The notes beneath the pieces were generated by a model, which was given only the letters and a program-made list of their open reading frames with translations, made no database searches and was not told where the DNA came from. This document shows, one piece after another, positions 1 through 11,775 of a stretch of 64,000 nt of DNA. The stretch's first letter is position 1. The number at the start of each line of letters is the position of its first letter. A program made the translations under genes and the position numbers. The stretch lies in assembly GCA_032209605.1 (NCBI GenBank), contig JASFXZ010000057.1, positions 1,178,001 to 1,242,000 of the forward strand. The letters are read 5' to 3'. Source of the stretch: Mactromeris polynyma. Lineage: Eukaryota; Mollusca; Bivalvia; Venerida; Mactridae.

Positions 1-530
1 TCTGATTCAATGACACTGATTTCAGAATGTGACAAATCCAAGTAGGTTATAGCTCCAAGTTCCATGAAGTCAAATGTGTGTTTTCTAATGATTCGCAGTG
101 GATTTTTAGACATTTTTAGTGTCTCTAAATGATTCAGGTCACAGAAATTGTTCTCTTCAAGATGATCTCCTGTGATGAGATTACCCGATAGATCGAGTGT
201 CGTTAAAGCTTTTAGAAGCATAAATGCATCTTTGTTCAACACATGGATTTCATTGTTTGATAGATTAAGTATTAGCAAATTATCAGCCAGTGCAGCATAG
301 TCTAGAAACGTTACATTGCTTATTTTGTTGTTTGAAAGGTCTAGCACTTCTTTGTATTGAGGAATTTCAGAACCTTCGGGTGGATTTAACAAACCTATAC
401 CACTACAGTTAAATAGGTTTCCTTTATTTATACATTGTCCATAAATGTTTCCTGACGTTTCAATTAGTAACAAGGAAACCAACACCACTACTATAGCAAT
501 GTGGAACACAGAATTACTGCTTGGCGCCAT
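1..530 (-). CDS. Toll-like / leucine-rich-repeat receptor, N-terminal exon (partial)
   Basis: An open frame runs on the minus strand from an ATG at 530-528 to the window edge without a stop (176 codons). After a short polar start comes a hydrophobic signal peptide (about residues 8-24, FHIAIVVVLVSLLL). A cysteine-containing N-cap follows (QCINKGNLFNCSGIGL), then at least five leucine-rich repeats with LDLSNNKI, LNLSNNEI, LDLSGNLI, LKMSKNPL and LDLSHSEI cores. This layout is that of the ectodomain of Toll-like receptors, which sense microbial ligands at the cell surface or in endosomes; other secreted or membrane LRR proteins start the same way. The transmembrane and TIR parts that would decide the matter lie outside the window. 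A plausible 3' splice site (TTTTCATTCGCAG) ends at 558, so the start codon probably sits in an exon preceded by a 5'UTR intron. LRR identity is certain; the TLR call is inference. Confidence 0.85.
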   Translation of the reverse strand, partial: MAPSSNSVFHIAIVVVLVSLLLIETSGNIYGQCINKGNLFNCSGIGLLNPPEGSEIPQYKEVLDLSNNKISNVTFLDYAALADNLLILNLSNNEIHVLNKDAFMLLKALTTLDLSGNLITGDHLEENNFCDLNHLETLKMSKNPLRIIRKHTFDFMELGAITYLDLSHSEISVIES

Positions 531-1662
531 TTTAGTTTTCACTGACTGTCCTCTAACCTGCGAATGAAAATACAATGCACTACACCACACATAAAAACAT
601 AAAGTCAATTTTAGCAATATCGCTGTAATACAGTATTAATAATTGATGTGAAGAAGACATAAAACACGTCTCGTACATACATGTATTACCTAATATATAC
701 TTATAGGACTACTATGTTCTTCAGTATTTCCGCCATCGCGAAATGTACAATACCCATCCAAACCGAATTAGTCGATGTTCAGATTTCCGGCCATTAGCAG
801 AACAATTTCCACCATTCTAAAAAGCACTTCCACTTTAAATTATCATACAAGTGTGTGACATTAATTTGTCCAGAACATTAAGTTCAGGCGGTACATACCA
901 CGTAATACGAAAGTCATAACTCAAACTGGACAGTGAAACTTCATCTTCAGCTGCTTTATGACGTGTTCACCAAATAATACTTACTTATTGGTTTGAAAAG
1001 TAATATATATATCCTTCATTATAATTATATTAACACACTGTGTATTAATTAATTTTTTGTAGATCGTAATTATTTTTATAATTTCAAGAAGAACAAAACA
1101 CTCACCAGCTAATCTTGTGTATTTGAAGTTATTCAATCAGTATTAAAATTCAGTCAAACCCAATGACTGCGAATTCCCCATGAGGCCCGTCCACGTGTGA
1201 GTTATCTTCTTCAGATAACATTGTTAAAACAACTCGTACATGTCATTAACCAATGAATTCATTACTAAAGAAGTCAAATGCACCAACTGTAGTGCATAAC
1301 CAAAAATTAGCAATCTTTATAATTATGTGTATAAATGGTCACAGTTTAATTAAATTATAGATTTTTATTTGGTTTGAATTCCTCGTAATTTGAAAACTCG
1401 GATTATTATTTAGTTTACATCAAAAATTGATATTGACGGACCCCCTTGCAGTACATACTTAATCAGAATAGAGTTTGAACGGTGAGATAACGTTGATAAA
1501 ATGTTACTATTCTAAACTATGATTAAATTTATGATTACAAGTATACCTATGATAATATGTGCAACACAATAAAACATGTTACATGGACTTCCTTCCTAGC
1601 ATTATCATGATTTATTACGTATTGTTTCGTAGGGTCATTATTGGACGAAATCTTTCAATATA
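531..1662. other. Upstream flank of the LRR receptor gene, no other gene seen
   Basis: AT-rich sequence containing the presumed 5'UTR intron and promoter of the minus-strand LRR gene. The only specific signal is the candidate acceptor ending at 558. No coding potential or repeat structure was recognised on either strand. Confidence 0.5.
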
Positions 1663-1839
1663 CAGCAAAACCCCACCTTAACCCCACCTCAATAATAAGA
1701 CAACCTCAAAATTAAGAACACAATCGTCAAGTCCAATACGATAGTTTTCTTTTTATTCAACCTCATTACTAAGACCACCTCAATAAGAAGACCAGTTTTC
1801 AAGGATCCCAAAGGTGGTCTTATTATTGAGGTTTTACTG
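1663..1839. mobile_element. MITE with pogo/Tigger-like termini, copy 1
   Basis: The element begins CAGCAAAACCCCACC and ends with the inverted form GAGGTTTTACTG. It is flanked on both sides by TA (1661-1662 and 1840-1841), as expected for Tc1/mariner/pogo target duplication. The inner parts repeat the motif 'aataagaccacct' in both orientations, so the whole element folds on itself. A second copy lies at 15175-15277. It has no coding capacity. Termini of the CAGTnAAACCT type are known from pogo-like elements; the family call is inference. Confidence 0.75.
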
Positions 1840-2149
1840 TATATTATAGATATTAGTGAGCATAATCAAAGCACATTATTTTTCAATCTAAATTATATAC
1901 ATCCGCTTTGATTGTACGTAGTTTAGTATTAGATTGTTCTAAAATTATGAGCTTCATTCTGACCATTTATTTGTTATTTACTTGCTCAAAAAATTGTGAA
2001 AGCCTGTACGTATTTAAAACTTATTAGTTTTTTTTCTCAAAAGTTTACATACATGGTTAACATATGCGTTACTACGTTCTTATTTTACATTCGCAGAGCC
2101 ACTGGATACAATTAAGCATCTGGTCAAGAGAGATTATTAAATTTAATCG

Positions 2150-2445
2150 AATACGCAAGCACATTATACAACAATACGCAGGCAGGATCGTGGCAGTGTG
2201 CAGTTCCGTTAGCCGAGAAGTCCAAGATCGATTCCCGGTCGGGATAGGTCACGTCAGACTGTGACATTTGGAGCCATACGGTCATTGGTCCCCCGCCTCT
2301 AGTTCATGTGAGATAGTAGTCTGCTGCTTACGGAAGGACAAGTGACTGGCTGATAATTAATTCCAGGTAAACTGGTTAGGTCAATTTACCGTCATGTATA
2401 ACTGAAAACAAGATATTGAAACTGACGTTAAAACCAACAAATACT
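2150..2445 (+). mobile_element. tRNA-derived SINE, copy 1 (diverged)
   Basis: A polymerase III B-box-like block (GATCGATTCCCGG at about 2228) is followed by a body shared with the element at 6986-7226. Shared segments are ctggctgataattaattccagg, an 'aaactggt..gtcaatttacc' stretch, and a tail ending gacgttaaaaccaac. The left edge is uncertain because the A box is poorly preserved. There is no long poly(A); the short tail is typical of mollusc SINEs. Confidence 0.65.
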
Positions 2446-2805
2446 TGGACCACAATCATACCAAATCAAGGGACGTAACTCGATAATAAAATTGATTTTG
2501 ATGATACGATTTGTCTTTCTTAAAATAACAATAATATTCGAGAAGACGATATCTAAGCAAAATGTAATTTATTGAAACAAATCAAAAGTATAATATTCCG
2601 TTAGATTAAAATCATAATGTCATGATATATAAAAAGACTTGCGGTTATATATGTGACGTAAATGAGGTAGTGCTCTTAGTTCAATACATATGTCCGTTAA
2701 TTGCGATTTGGTAACTTAAATTATTGTTCATAAAAGAGAACCTGTATATTTTTAACGGACTCAGGGCAAGTTTTCTGTCTAATATTTTATAAAGTTCGAT
2801 ATAGG

Positions 2806-2905
2806 GAGGTAGAGTGATCGAGGATTGACCTGAAGGTCATGAGTTCAAATCCCGCCTTGGAAAGTTTGGTTCCAGAACTACACAAATCCTGAATGGGGGG
2901 GGGGG
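2806..2905 (+). mobile_element. tRNA-like SINE head fragment
   Basis: The sequence contains an A-box-like ggtagagtgatcgagg and, 32 bases on, a good B box (gagttcaaatcccgcc) in tRNA-like spacing. It then runs into a G homopolymer at about 2896. It does not fold as a full functional tRNA by eye, so a SINE 5' fragment is more likely than a tRNA gene. Confidence 0.4.
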
Positions 2906-3762
2906 GGAGTACCAGTTAGTAACATAGAAAGCAGCCATCGAGAGTAATTATTATAAGTTGGATATATAAGTGTTTCACAAACAATGTAAAAGTTTAAACT
3001 AACTTCCGTTTTGATGAAATGTCGCTCATTGTCAGTACGAGCGGTAAAGTTTGTAACTGAACGTATTATTTAGCTTACTGCCCGGCATAATGTTAAACAA
3101 GCGGACAAGCACGTTTTTGATATATCAGTACAATACAGAGTATACATGTATGTGTGTATACATAATAGTTTGAAGATATAATAGAGTTCGGCATAAACTT
3201 ATATCATAATCAAACGGATTGGAGTAGTGCTTTGAAAAGGTGATAACACCGCCATTATTGGCACTTTGCAACAAGCAAATCATGTAAGAGAAGCTTGTCA
3301 TTAAAACAGACACTACATGTTTGGCCTTTTAAACAACAAAATTATTATACATTTGTATATTTAGCTGTTCAAAGGGGCTGAAGGGACGTCAACTTCCTTG
3401 TACATAATCCCCATGCGCGTATTTCTAACTCTCGGTTCCCCGTCATGTACTTTCCTCTAAGCGCGTCTGAACATAGCGAGTTCCTTGACGATTTTAAGTA
3501 AGTTACACATTGTTGATAGAACGGGGCTCAGCCTATATTAAGAAAACTGATTTACATTAACAACAAACTTCGCTTTTTAAAAGAAGCTAGTCAGCGGGTC
3601 GGATGGCCGATAATTTAGGGAATAAACAGCGTTGAGAGAAGAACATATGATTTGTTTTGTATTGCTTTATTTAATGCATCAACTGCTACAGTTAAATACT
3701 GTGCTGAACATTACGAACAGGAATACTTTTACTTGGAAGATTCTCAATAAATGTATAATTAC

Positions 3763-3943
3763 CTTCAGTCACAATATAGTCGTCATCTACTTGTGTCCTG
3801 TGGTTACCAGCCTGCACATACACAACACATAGTACAACCAGTGTTATAACAGTGCACTGTCGCCTAGCATACAAATCTGTAAAATATGGATAACCTTGAT
3901 GCACAGATTCTGATAGCAATGGACGCATTTTCTGAAATACCAA
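3763..3943 (-). CDS. Candidate first coding exon with signal-anchor, unknown protein
   Basis: On the minus strand an ATG (3943 or the in-frame 3928) opens a frame. It encodes a polar stretch (RPLLSESVHQGYPYFTDLY), two arginines, a hydrophobic segment (CTVITLVVLCVVYVQA) and an acidic tail (QVDDDYIVTE). The frame reaches a good donor (GAAG|GTAATT) at 3763/3762. Positive residues before a membrane segment suggest a signal-anchor or uncleaved signal peptide. No downstream exon was identified, and the phase (1) does not fit the LRR exon at 557, where it would meet TAG, so it is not that gene's upstream coding exon. No homology was recognised; this may be chance. Confidence 0.25.
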
Positions 3944-5723
3944 TAACCGTTACAACCCCTTAGTGAATTCAAATGTCTCAATGTGTAATATTAACAACTA
4001 TTGAAAAGAGACAGTTATGATATATCTCAGACTTGTCTTGTGGGTATTACCGAGCAATGCAATGTAGGCCTATATATGATATTTGTTATGAATAGCCTGG
4101 GTACCGAGGATGTGCAAATTAACAACTATGCAAAAATCCATAAGCCCCGCAAATAATTCTTACCCATGATTTAAGTCTTCATGTTGCTTACTGGTGCAAT
4201 TTATTTTCCCGCGGTCTCGAGCGTGCATTTATGTTGATGCGATGACATTGTTTAACTTCATACTTCAGAGTGAAAATAATGTTGTTTATCTGGAGCATGC
4301 CACTTTATTTATATGTACTCAGCACATTTAATAACGCATGATATGGGATTTCTAAATTTTCATTGGCTGTCTTTTTAGAAAAGAACTTGACACGGTATTA
4401 TTGCATGTGTTCGCAACACGTATGCTAAATTTCATGACAAGTATTTTCCTAAAATATGAGTTTCAAAAGTTATAAAATGAAATTTAAGGAAGTATGGTAG
4501 GTAAATCATTGAGCGTTTGTGAGCATATATTGTAATACGGTTGTTATATTTATATAGACAAAGAACCTATATAATCTATGAATCAGCATAATGTAAGACT
4601 CTTTTTTGGCACAAATTGTTGAGATCCCGTCGAAAATAGGTCCTAGGGCAAGATGTTCCGAGTGCTATATACTCGAGCATCTCGGTCTTTTTCGCAGATT
4701 TCATGGAGAGAAAAATCTATCGTAAATCTGTGCCACCGAGTTACTAGTATGGGATTATTATACTTTTACACGGTCAAGGTAAGTTCGGTAAGATACTGTA
4801 TTTAGAAGTAAGTTCATCATTTCCGACATTTATTGTCAAATCAGTAAGTGGTGTAACTAGCATGCTTCATATCTTGACGTAAATGTATGAATTATCTTAA
4901 AAATGCACTACGAATAGATTCCAAATGCCATAAACATCATTGTATGACACGAGCGCTTACCTTGGCCTTGTACATTTGTTTAGTTCGTGAAATTTTCATC
5001 AATGAAATGTAGTATTTGTCTAAATTTACATTGTCACATTTATCTTCTATGTTTGTATGTCAGTGTGCTATATGATAATTATGCTTTAAACAAGCTGAAT
5101 TAGCATAAGAATGTACGAATTTATAGTCAGATAGGCGGTACAAATGTAAATAATAAATTCAAGCCACAATTTATCGAGGGACAGTCATAAAATGTGTGGA
5201 TGTTTCGAGGGTATACATGTAGCAGATTAATAGACGTGTAGAAACAACAAATCCTGGGGAATAATAGACATTTCAATTCCCGAAGGTTTTTCTAAGGGGT
5301 AAAATCAAAGTTCAATTTTATAGTTTCATTGGGTTTCAGGTAGACGTTGAATGCTGTCTTTATTTTCATTGCGAATCGAGCAAAATTTTAACGGTATATT
5401 TGAACATTTATAAAATAGCAATCCGGAGTATATTTATTCGGTTGATAGTTTTAAATAATGGTACACATAAGAAGGATTACTAGTATTTATCATAAATACG
5501 GGACATGCGTTTTGGTTACCTTGGACACCAAGATAACGTGACAAACATCCTGTTTGAAAAGAAGATGTTTTGCAAAGATTGAAAAGATTGATTAAAAGAT
5601 GGTTTGTCTGTCTTATAATAATTTTACCCTCTCACTTTATGTCATAATGTATAACTGTTACTGCAAATAACTATTTGAACAACTAACAGCTACGTTAACA
5701 TACTTTAAGACAAAGATCATTGG
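3944..5723. other. Intergenic, no gene recognised
   Basis: AT-rich DNA with short open frames only. No convincing exon, tRNA-like sequence or tandem array was seen on either strand. Confidence 0.5.
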
Positions 5724-5926
5724 TATGGTGGCATATTACTGCCACCAGTTAGCATGATAGCGTTCGCGAATTAATTCGTGTTAACCACTTAATTATTACG
5801 ATAATTATCTAGCTATCTAGTTAATATGGTGGAATATTACTGCCACCAGTTAGCATGATAGCGTTCGCGAATAAATTCGTGTTAACCACTTAATTATTAC
5901 GATAATTATCTAGCTATCTAGTTAAT
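5724..5926. repeat. 101-bp tandem duplication
   Basis: Two nearly identical copies of a 101-bp unit start tatggtgg at 5724 and 5825. Both run through gccaccagttagcatgatag, an ttcgcgaa palindrome, cgtgttaaccactta and tatctagctatctagttaat. The copies differ by only a few bases. The unit shares the ttcgcgaa and cgtgttaaccactt motifs with the foldback units that follow at 6034-6415, so the two patches are related. Confidence 0.85.
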
Positions 5927-6033
5927 ATTCGTGATAAATTTTCGGTAAGATAAATATCATACAACTAGAAAAAGGCTAGAAAGTGCCCATAACTGCCACC
6001 TCTTACATTTTTATGATGTATTACACTAGATTT

Positions 6034-6415
6034 AAGTGGCAACACGAATCTTATCTAGTTGACTACTTATTATGTTACTTAATAACTCAAATTCGCGAAT
6101 TTCACTTAAGATTCGTGTTACCACTTATTTATAAAGGCGTTTTTGACTTCTACATGTAAGTGGTAACACGAATCTTATCTAGTTGACCACTTATTATGTT
6201 ACTTAATAACTCAAATTCGCGATTTCACTTAAGATTCGTGTTACCACTTATTCATTTTTGGCTTCTACATGTAAGTGGTAACACGAATCTTATCTAGTTG
6301 TCTACTTATTATGTTACTTAATAACTCAAATTCGCGAATTTCACTTCAGATTCGTGTTACCACGAGCCAAAAATGAATAAGTGGTAACACGAATCTTAAG
6401 TGAAATTCGCGAATA
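6034..6415. repeat. Foldback array of ~94-bp palindromic-ended units
   Basis: Three units (6034-6127, 6157-6250, 6272-6363) each begin aagtggtaacacgaatctt and end with its reverse complement aagattcgtgttaccactt. The ttcgcgaa palindrome lies inside. A fourth partial copy in the opposite order lies at 6376-6415. The units resemble tandemly amplified MITEs with about 19-bp inverted termini, or a foldback satellite. There is no coding capacity. Confidence 0.85.
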
Positions 6416-6985
6416 ATAGAAATTATTATAGAAATCTATCCCAAACAATTATGTGTTGTTTACAATCCTGGTTATATATAAATTTTGGATGACGCACTCA
6501 AAACTAAAGTAAATAATCGTTAATAGATATGTTCCTGTCGCCATCTTGTTGGGTTGGTCATGTGTTTTGTCAAAGAGAGAGTGGTTGCATGCATCGTGCG
6601 GAAAGTATATATGCAATGCATGTACCTTTAAATAAATTGGTTACCTTATGTAACCCCATTAGGCGACACAAACAGCACGAGAATTACCAAGGAGCAACGA
6701 GATATTGCCAGTGTTCATGTTATGTGTAGCTAATGCAGTGAATGATTCCAAACATTTCTTCAGCTGATATAGCATTGAAAAGAGAACTACGATGCATTTT
6801 GACTTCTCCTCAATCGTTCGTCAAAAAAGTGGAGCCCCAAACAGTCTTTGAGAACGAGTTGTTGAATATTGTAAGTGTATCAAATGTCCGTGACGTTGTC
6901 CTGTTTTTGTTTTGAATAGATACATGCGAAGATATGTATCGTAAGCAAGCCAATAGAACTTCACACTCGATACAAATATGTCCAT

Positions 6986-7226
6986 CCCACCTTGGAAGCT
7001 AAGTTGGTAGAGTGTTGGGTTGTCACCCGGATGGTCCAGATCCGATTGTTGTACGTGGCAGGTCATGTCCTTCCGTGACAGTTACCTCTGATTCATGTAG
7101 AGCTGTTTGTGAAAGGGTTAGCTGTTACTGGTTGATAATTGATTCCAGGAATACTGGTCAGTCCACTGACCACCATGGGTATCTGATAATGCTGGGAAAT
7201 AGCGTTAAAACCAATATAAGTTCCAA
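6986..7226 (+). mobile_element. tRNA-derived SINE, copy 2
   Basis: The tRNA-like head starts near 6990. It has an A-box-like gctaagttggtagagtg, gttgtcacccggatgg in the anticodon-arm position and a B-box-like agatccgattg. The body (ctggttgataattgattcc, then 'aatactggtcagtccactgacc') and the tail gcgttaaaaccaa match the copy at 2150-2445. This copy is the better preserved. SINEs of this construction are transcribed by polymerase III from the internal A/B boxes. Confidence 0.75.
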
Positions 7227-9435
7227 ATAATAAAAAATCGGAATACAATTTCTATCTTTTCGGTGATATCTCATCTGACCCGTCTCTGCCTCTGTTTGTT
7301 TCTCTAGCAGTAAACAGCACGTAGAATAACTGTTCTAGAGAAGTCGGTGAGTACAAACAACGTACACCAAGTCACCTATATAAGTCGGTCGGCAGTGTTG
7401 CATCATTTATTTGTTATGAAATGAGGAGTTTTCATACATTTAGGTAAGCTTTTAAAACACATATTCTGTTGTTTTTGTCTCTGATTTGTATTTTAACATA
7501 GATATTTGCAATTCAATTAGTTCGTCGAAAAAATGAGAGTTGATAAATGTTTTCTGTGAAACGTATTTCAATAGTTGCGTTTTAAAAAATACAAAGCAAG
7601 CGTTCGCGGAAAGTCATTGTTCAGATATTTAAATTCGTGTGACATAATTTAATGTTGGAATCACTAAAATTGGCTGTTAATTAACGGAAAACACATCATA
7701 TAAACTTCCGGACGTTATCATTCATTCTAGACTTTTCCTCACGATATTAAGTTATATTTAATTTACAAGGGCAGTCAAAAAGTTTTAAGACCACAGTCTT
7801 TTAAATTTGATATTATTGCGAGTTCTAGCTTCTACGAAAAAAGACAAATAGTAAAGGGTTTTAGGTTATTTATCAATACGAAATGATGACTTTTTATAAG
7901 TTGTTTAACTAATATATTAATGCGGACAGTTATCTTGTGAACGCTGAATATGTAGTTTTGTCTGACAAACCACTTTCTGCACGTACATCCATGTACCATT
8001 TCATCTGATAAGCGAAGTTCATTCAGGTCATAGAGTGATCTTGGTCGCTGCCAACTTGTGGTTAAGCATACGTGTGGTTTTGTAGGTGGTGGGGATGATG
8101 CTGGTTTCAAATTCATAGACTCATATCTTTCTTGCTTCGGGCTCATATCATAGAACCCAAATGGCATTAGATGTAACTAATTTATTAAGGAAGAGTTCTT
8201 CACCTTTATAACATGTAACACCGATTAAAACTAAATGCTAGAAAGCGTTGATAGTAAGAAGTCGTGGAGTGCAATGAGAACTAACTTCATTTACTTTCAA
8301 CTAGTTTGTTAATTCTGTATAGAATATGCAAGTTCATGACTAGTCTATCTGTCGAATCGATTGCATCAACAGTTTTTCTTCATTCTAACAGTATATTGTC
8401 TTTTATCTTGTGAATTCTGTATGTCTATGTTATCAGTCTTCCTGAAACACTGCACCAATCTTTCAATAGCTCATGTAATCTATATAGTCACTTTCAGAAG
8501 AAAAAGAAGACGTCGGTTTTGTTGTCTATTTACTGAAAGATACCATAAAAGATTAGAGACAATTATTTAAAACTGTACTTTTATTCTGTGTCTTACGTAA
8601 GCGAAATATTGATTCTGCAAAATATATTTGAAATCATATCGTTAACAATAAAAATATTTCTAAGGATGTACTAAAGTGTCCAACTGTCCAGGGTAACCGT
8701 GTTTGCAGAACTTCAACTTTGTGTTGCATACAACTTTTATCTGCTTTCTTTCAGTTGCAAATTTAGATTGTAAGTTTGATTTTTATGAATAAATGGTGAT
8801 GCCCAGTGTGCTTGATGAGAGGTCTCCTTTACAATTGAAACAAATATAGTTTATAGCATATGTGTAGAAAATTGTAGCGTAGGTGTATCGTAGTGTAGCA
8901 ATATTTGTTTTCAATAGCATAGTTTATGTTATTTTATATAACACACAAGTATATCACTGTTATTATCATGCAGAGATCATCGGTGATGGTGTACGTCGTA
9001 TAGCGCGCAGATGTCATATCAGTATTTTAAGTGATGCCACACGTGTAGAACATTTAGCAGGTCATTGTGTGTATAGAACTCAAATCACTATCAGTAAGTT
9101 TTATTCAAGGATTTCACCACAAAATCAGTTAGACTAGCGCTAGGTGGTAGCCAAATTGCGATTGTCTGTTAAAACTCCAAAACTCGAATTAGCCATGTCA
9201 ACTTTGTTCCATATGCTGTGAGTGTGTAGTGATAAATGTACATGTAAATCTACTGCACGATGATATCGTGCAGTTTAAAAATCATGAAACCATATCGTTA
9301 TTAGTGAATAGCTTATAAATGCACATGCTTTACAATGTTCTTAATTATTGATATTCGAGCGATTATTAATTAGTATAAGTCGTGCAAGTACAACTGTAGA
9401 TGACCAACGAAATATATAATACTGTAATGAAAAAA
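7227..9435. other. Intergenic; a weak minus-strand exon-like frame inside
   Basis: No gene is established here. On the minus strand 7832-8167 is open for 111 codons. Its first ~65 codons have a protein-like composition (SPKQERYESMNLKP.., PRSLYDLNELRLSDEM) after an AG at about 8177, but no domain is recognised and the donor (ATG|GTACAT) is weak. On the plus strand a TATA-like tatataagtcg (about 7377) precedes a good donor (TTTAG|GTAAGC, about 7442). These could bound a noncoding first exon, but no continuation was found. Confidence 0.3.
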
Positions 9436-9439
9436 CAAC

Positions 9440-9530
9440 TACCTCCCAATGGTCTCGAACTCGGACCCAAAAGTTGAATTAGCATTGTAAGGCGCTGACT
9501 CGCTACCATCTGAACTATCACGGCTGTTAG
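9440..9530 (-). mobile_element. tRNA-like SINE head fragment (minus strand)
   Basis: Read on the minus strand it has cagatggtagcgagtc in the A-box position. About 40 bases further on is a B-box-like gggtccgagttcgagacc. The spacing is tRNA-like but the arms do not pair well, so a SINE or tRNA pseudogene is preferred. No SINE body was recognised next to it. Confidence 0.4.
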
Positions 9531-10377
9531 TTTTATGAAATCAATATCACAACAAGAAAATCATTGATGCAAAGCATCAAAGGTCGCCGCTAAAGAATTG
9601 AATGATATTTTGTTATTTACATTCTTTTGTACAAAAAACATGTAACTAAAGTATTACACTCCATTTTAGTAGTATCAAACACGTAAACAAAAAATATTAA
9701 TCTGTTTACAGACCCAGTTCCAACTTCTCTGTATATAGCAAGGTCTTTGTTCACAAAAATAATAATATTTAAAATTACATTCTTTGAATCTTTTACATAC
9801 ATTCTCATTAAGTTTCTTAATAATTATCTCAGACTATCATGACACTCAAAATTTATCACCGGAACACATTTTCTTTTCTGATCCATACGTACGTAAACAA
9901 TAAGCTTAGAATAAGCACTACTTTTATCTAAATATTTATTTCATACAGTTAACGCATCACTTCTATTTGTTATAATTTGTTATGTAAAAGATTCAAAGAA
10001 TGCAATTTTAATTATTATTAGGCCACAACGAATTATTTGTTTGTTCTTCGGATTTTTTTTCAAACTGTCATTTATTAAAGCGAGCGAGCGAAAAAAAAAA
10101 GTATATTATGGTATCAGTATGAAGCTGAAAACTGTAGTTGCTGGCACCACCCTAAACTATGAATAAACAGCGTATCACCGTAACAAATTCCTTCTTACTG
10201 CAGTTTCTTCTCCGTTAGAACATGCAAGGAGAAATTATCAGCGATGACTATATCATATAATATTATAATTATGAACTGCCCACTTCAAGAAAATTTCAAT
10301 AGCACATGTGAAATACAGGTAAAACAGTCAACGCGAATACTTTTTCTCCTTCACAGGACATAACGACAGGCAAAGAC

Positions 10378-10445
10378 ACATTTTTTACCTGTTGCAACAA
10401 TGTTTTACCTGTCACAACAATTTCTTACCTGTCGCAATGTTTTGT
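10378..10445. repeat. Short imperfect tandem repeat (~25 bp x 3)
   Basis: Three successive copies of a unit like tttacctgtYgcaacaatgt are visible, diverged at a few positions. Confidence 0.6.
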
Positions 10446-11721
10446 ACAGGATTAACAACTTAAAATCCTTATTTTAAATGTTGTTTTATGTATAACCATT
10501 ATAATTAAGCAAGATTTCTCAGTTTTATTGTTCAAGTAAAGGTCATGACTATCTCATCATCATTAAATACTAGCCATGGCCTACCTTCTTCAACGAACTA
10601 ATCAACTTCCGATCAACTGGAAGTCTCGTCTTATGCTCACTAGATGAATTTGGCAATCTTGGCTTGCGCTGGCTTTTTTTCTTGAGCCAATTTTGGAACC
10701 AGTCGGTTTCAGTCATTTTGGGGCTACATCGCAGCACGCGATCAACAAATATTTAGTGCAGTTTGACCCCTCAATCCCCAATATTCATAGGACTTTGTTA
10801 TTTCAATGTAATCCTGTTTAGTGTTTCTTTGAAATTGCTTTTAATAGTCTACAAATCATTCCTAATTGAGCTTGTGGGATGATTCAATGTAGCACTGTTA
10901 TCTTATTTCTTGTCTATTTTATTCTTGTTATTCAAGTTTAAACAAACATCTCACAATCAATTATTAATTATTCAAATTGAAAGATGAAGACAATGTATAC
11001 TCCCAAACACAAGTCAATCAAGTGAAAAAAGCAATACATGTTTCAAACAGTCGGCTGTACATAAAAACTAGGTCACAAATGAAACATAAACTAAACATAC
11101 AGTGAGGTAAATTGTATGTGAATAGTCATAGCACAGACTATGAGACATAAACCATCAGTATATACTTGCGAAAATAATAGTATTCTGAATTTACTATAAT
11201 AATTTTCATTCCTCGTAAAATACGGAGCGGGCGGCATTACGGACCGTACGGTACGGATTTTATCGTATAATAGACCCGAAAACGAAAGTGATTGCATGGT
11301 TATCACATACATTGCTTTTAACCGCGTTTATCATAGAAATTGAGTGGAATAAAACATTCGCAAACGGTAAATATTTCGCCCAAATTAGAAAGTCATACTT
11401 TTCGACGGGACCGCTTTTCGATTATTTGATTTTTCTTGAGCAATTTCCGAAAATAAACGGTGCTAACTGAGCATTTTCTGAAATCGTGCACCACATGAGG
11501 GAATCTAAAAATAAACTTTCCGTAGACTGGTTTCAAATATTTTATCAGTCAAAATAGACCTTGACCATTTGAAATCGTGTACCATATGAGGGAATAAATT
11601 AAAAGATTTTAAAATGAAATAAAATAAAACAATAAAAAGATATTACAAATACTTTTTCTGTAAAACTTTATTGTCAGTGGGTAAAATTATCTTGAATCGA
11701 ATAATCTTGGAAAAAAAAAAA

Positions 11722-11775
11722 GTCACGTGTCCCTCCACGTACAAAAAAAGTCACGTGCCCCTCCATGTACAAAAA
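11722..11775. repeat. Short tandem duplication, 31-bp unit x 2
   Basis: The segment aaaaaaagtcacgtg.ccctcca.gtac occurs twice in tandem with two or three differences. Each copy carries a CACGTG box, but no adjacent gene makes this meaningful. Confidence 0.6.

Noticed and set aside
2806..2905. Functional tRNA gene
   Set aside because: A and B boxes are present but acceptor and anticodon arms do not pair; a SINE head is more likely.
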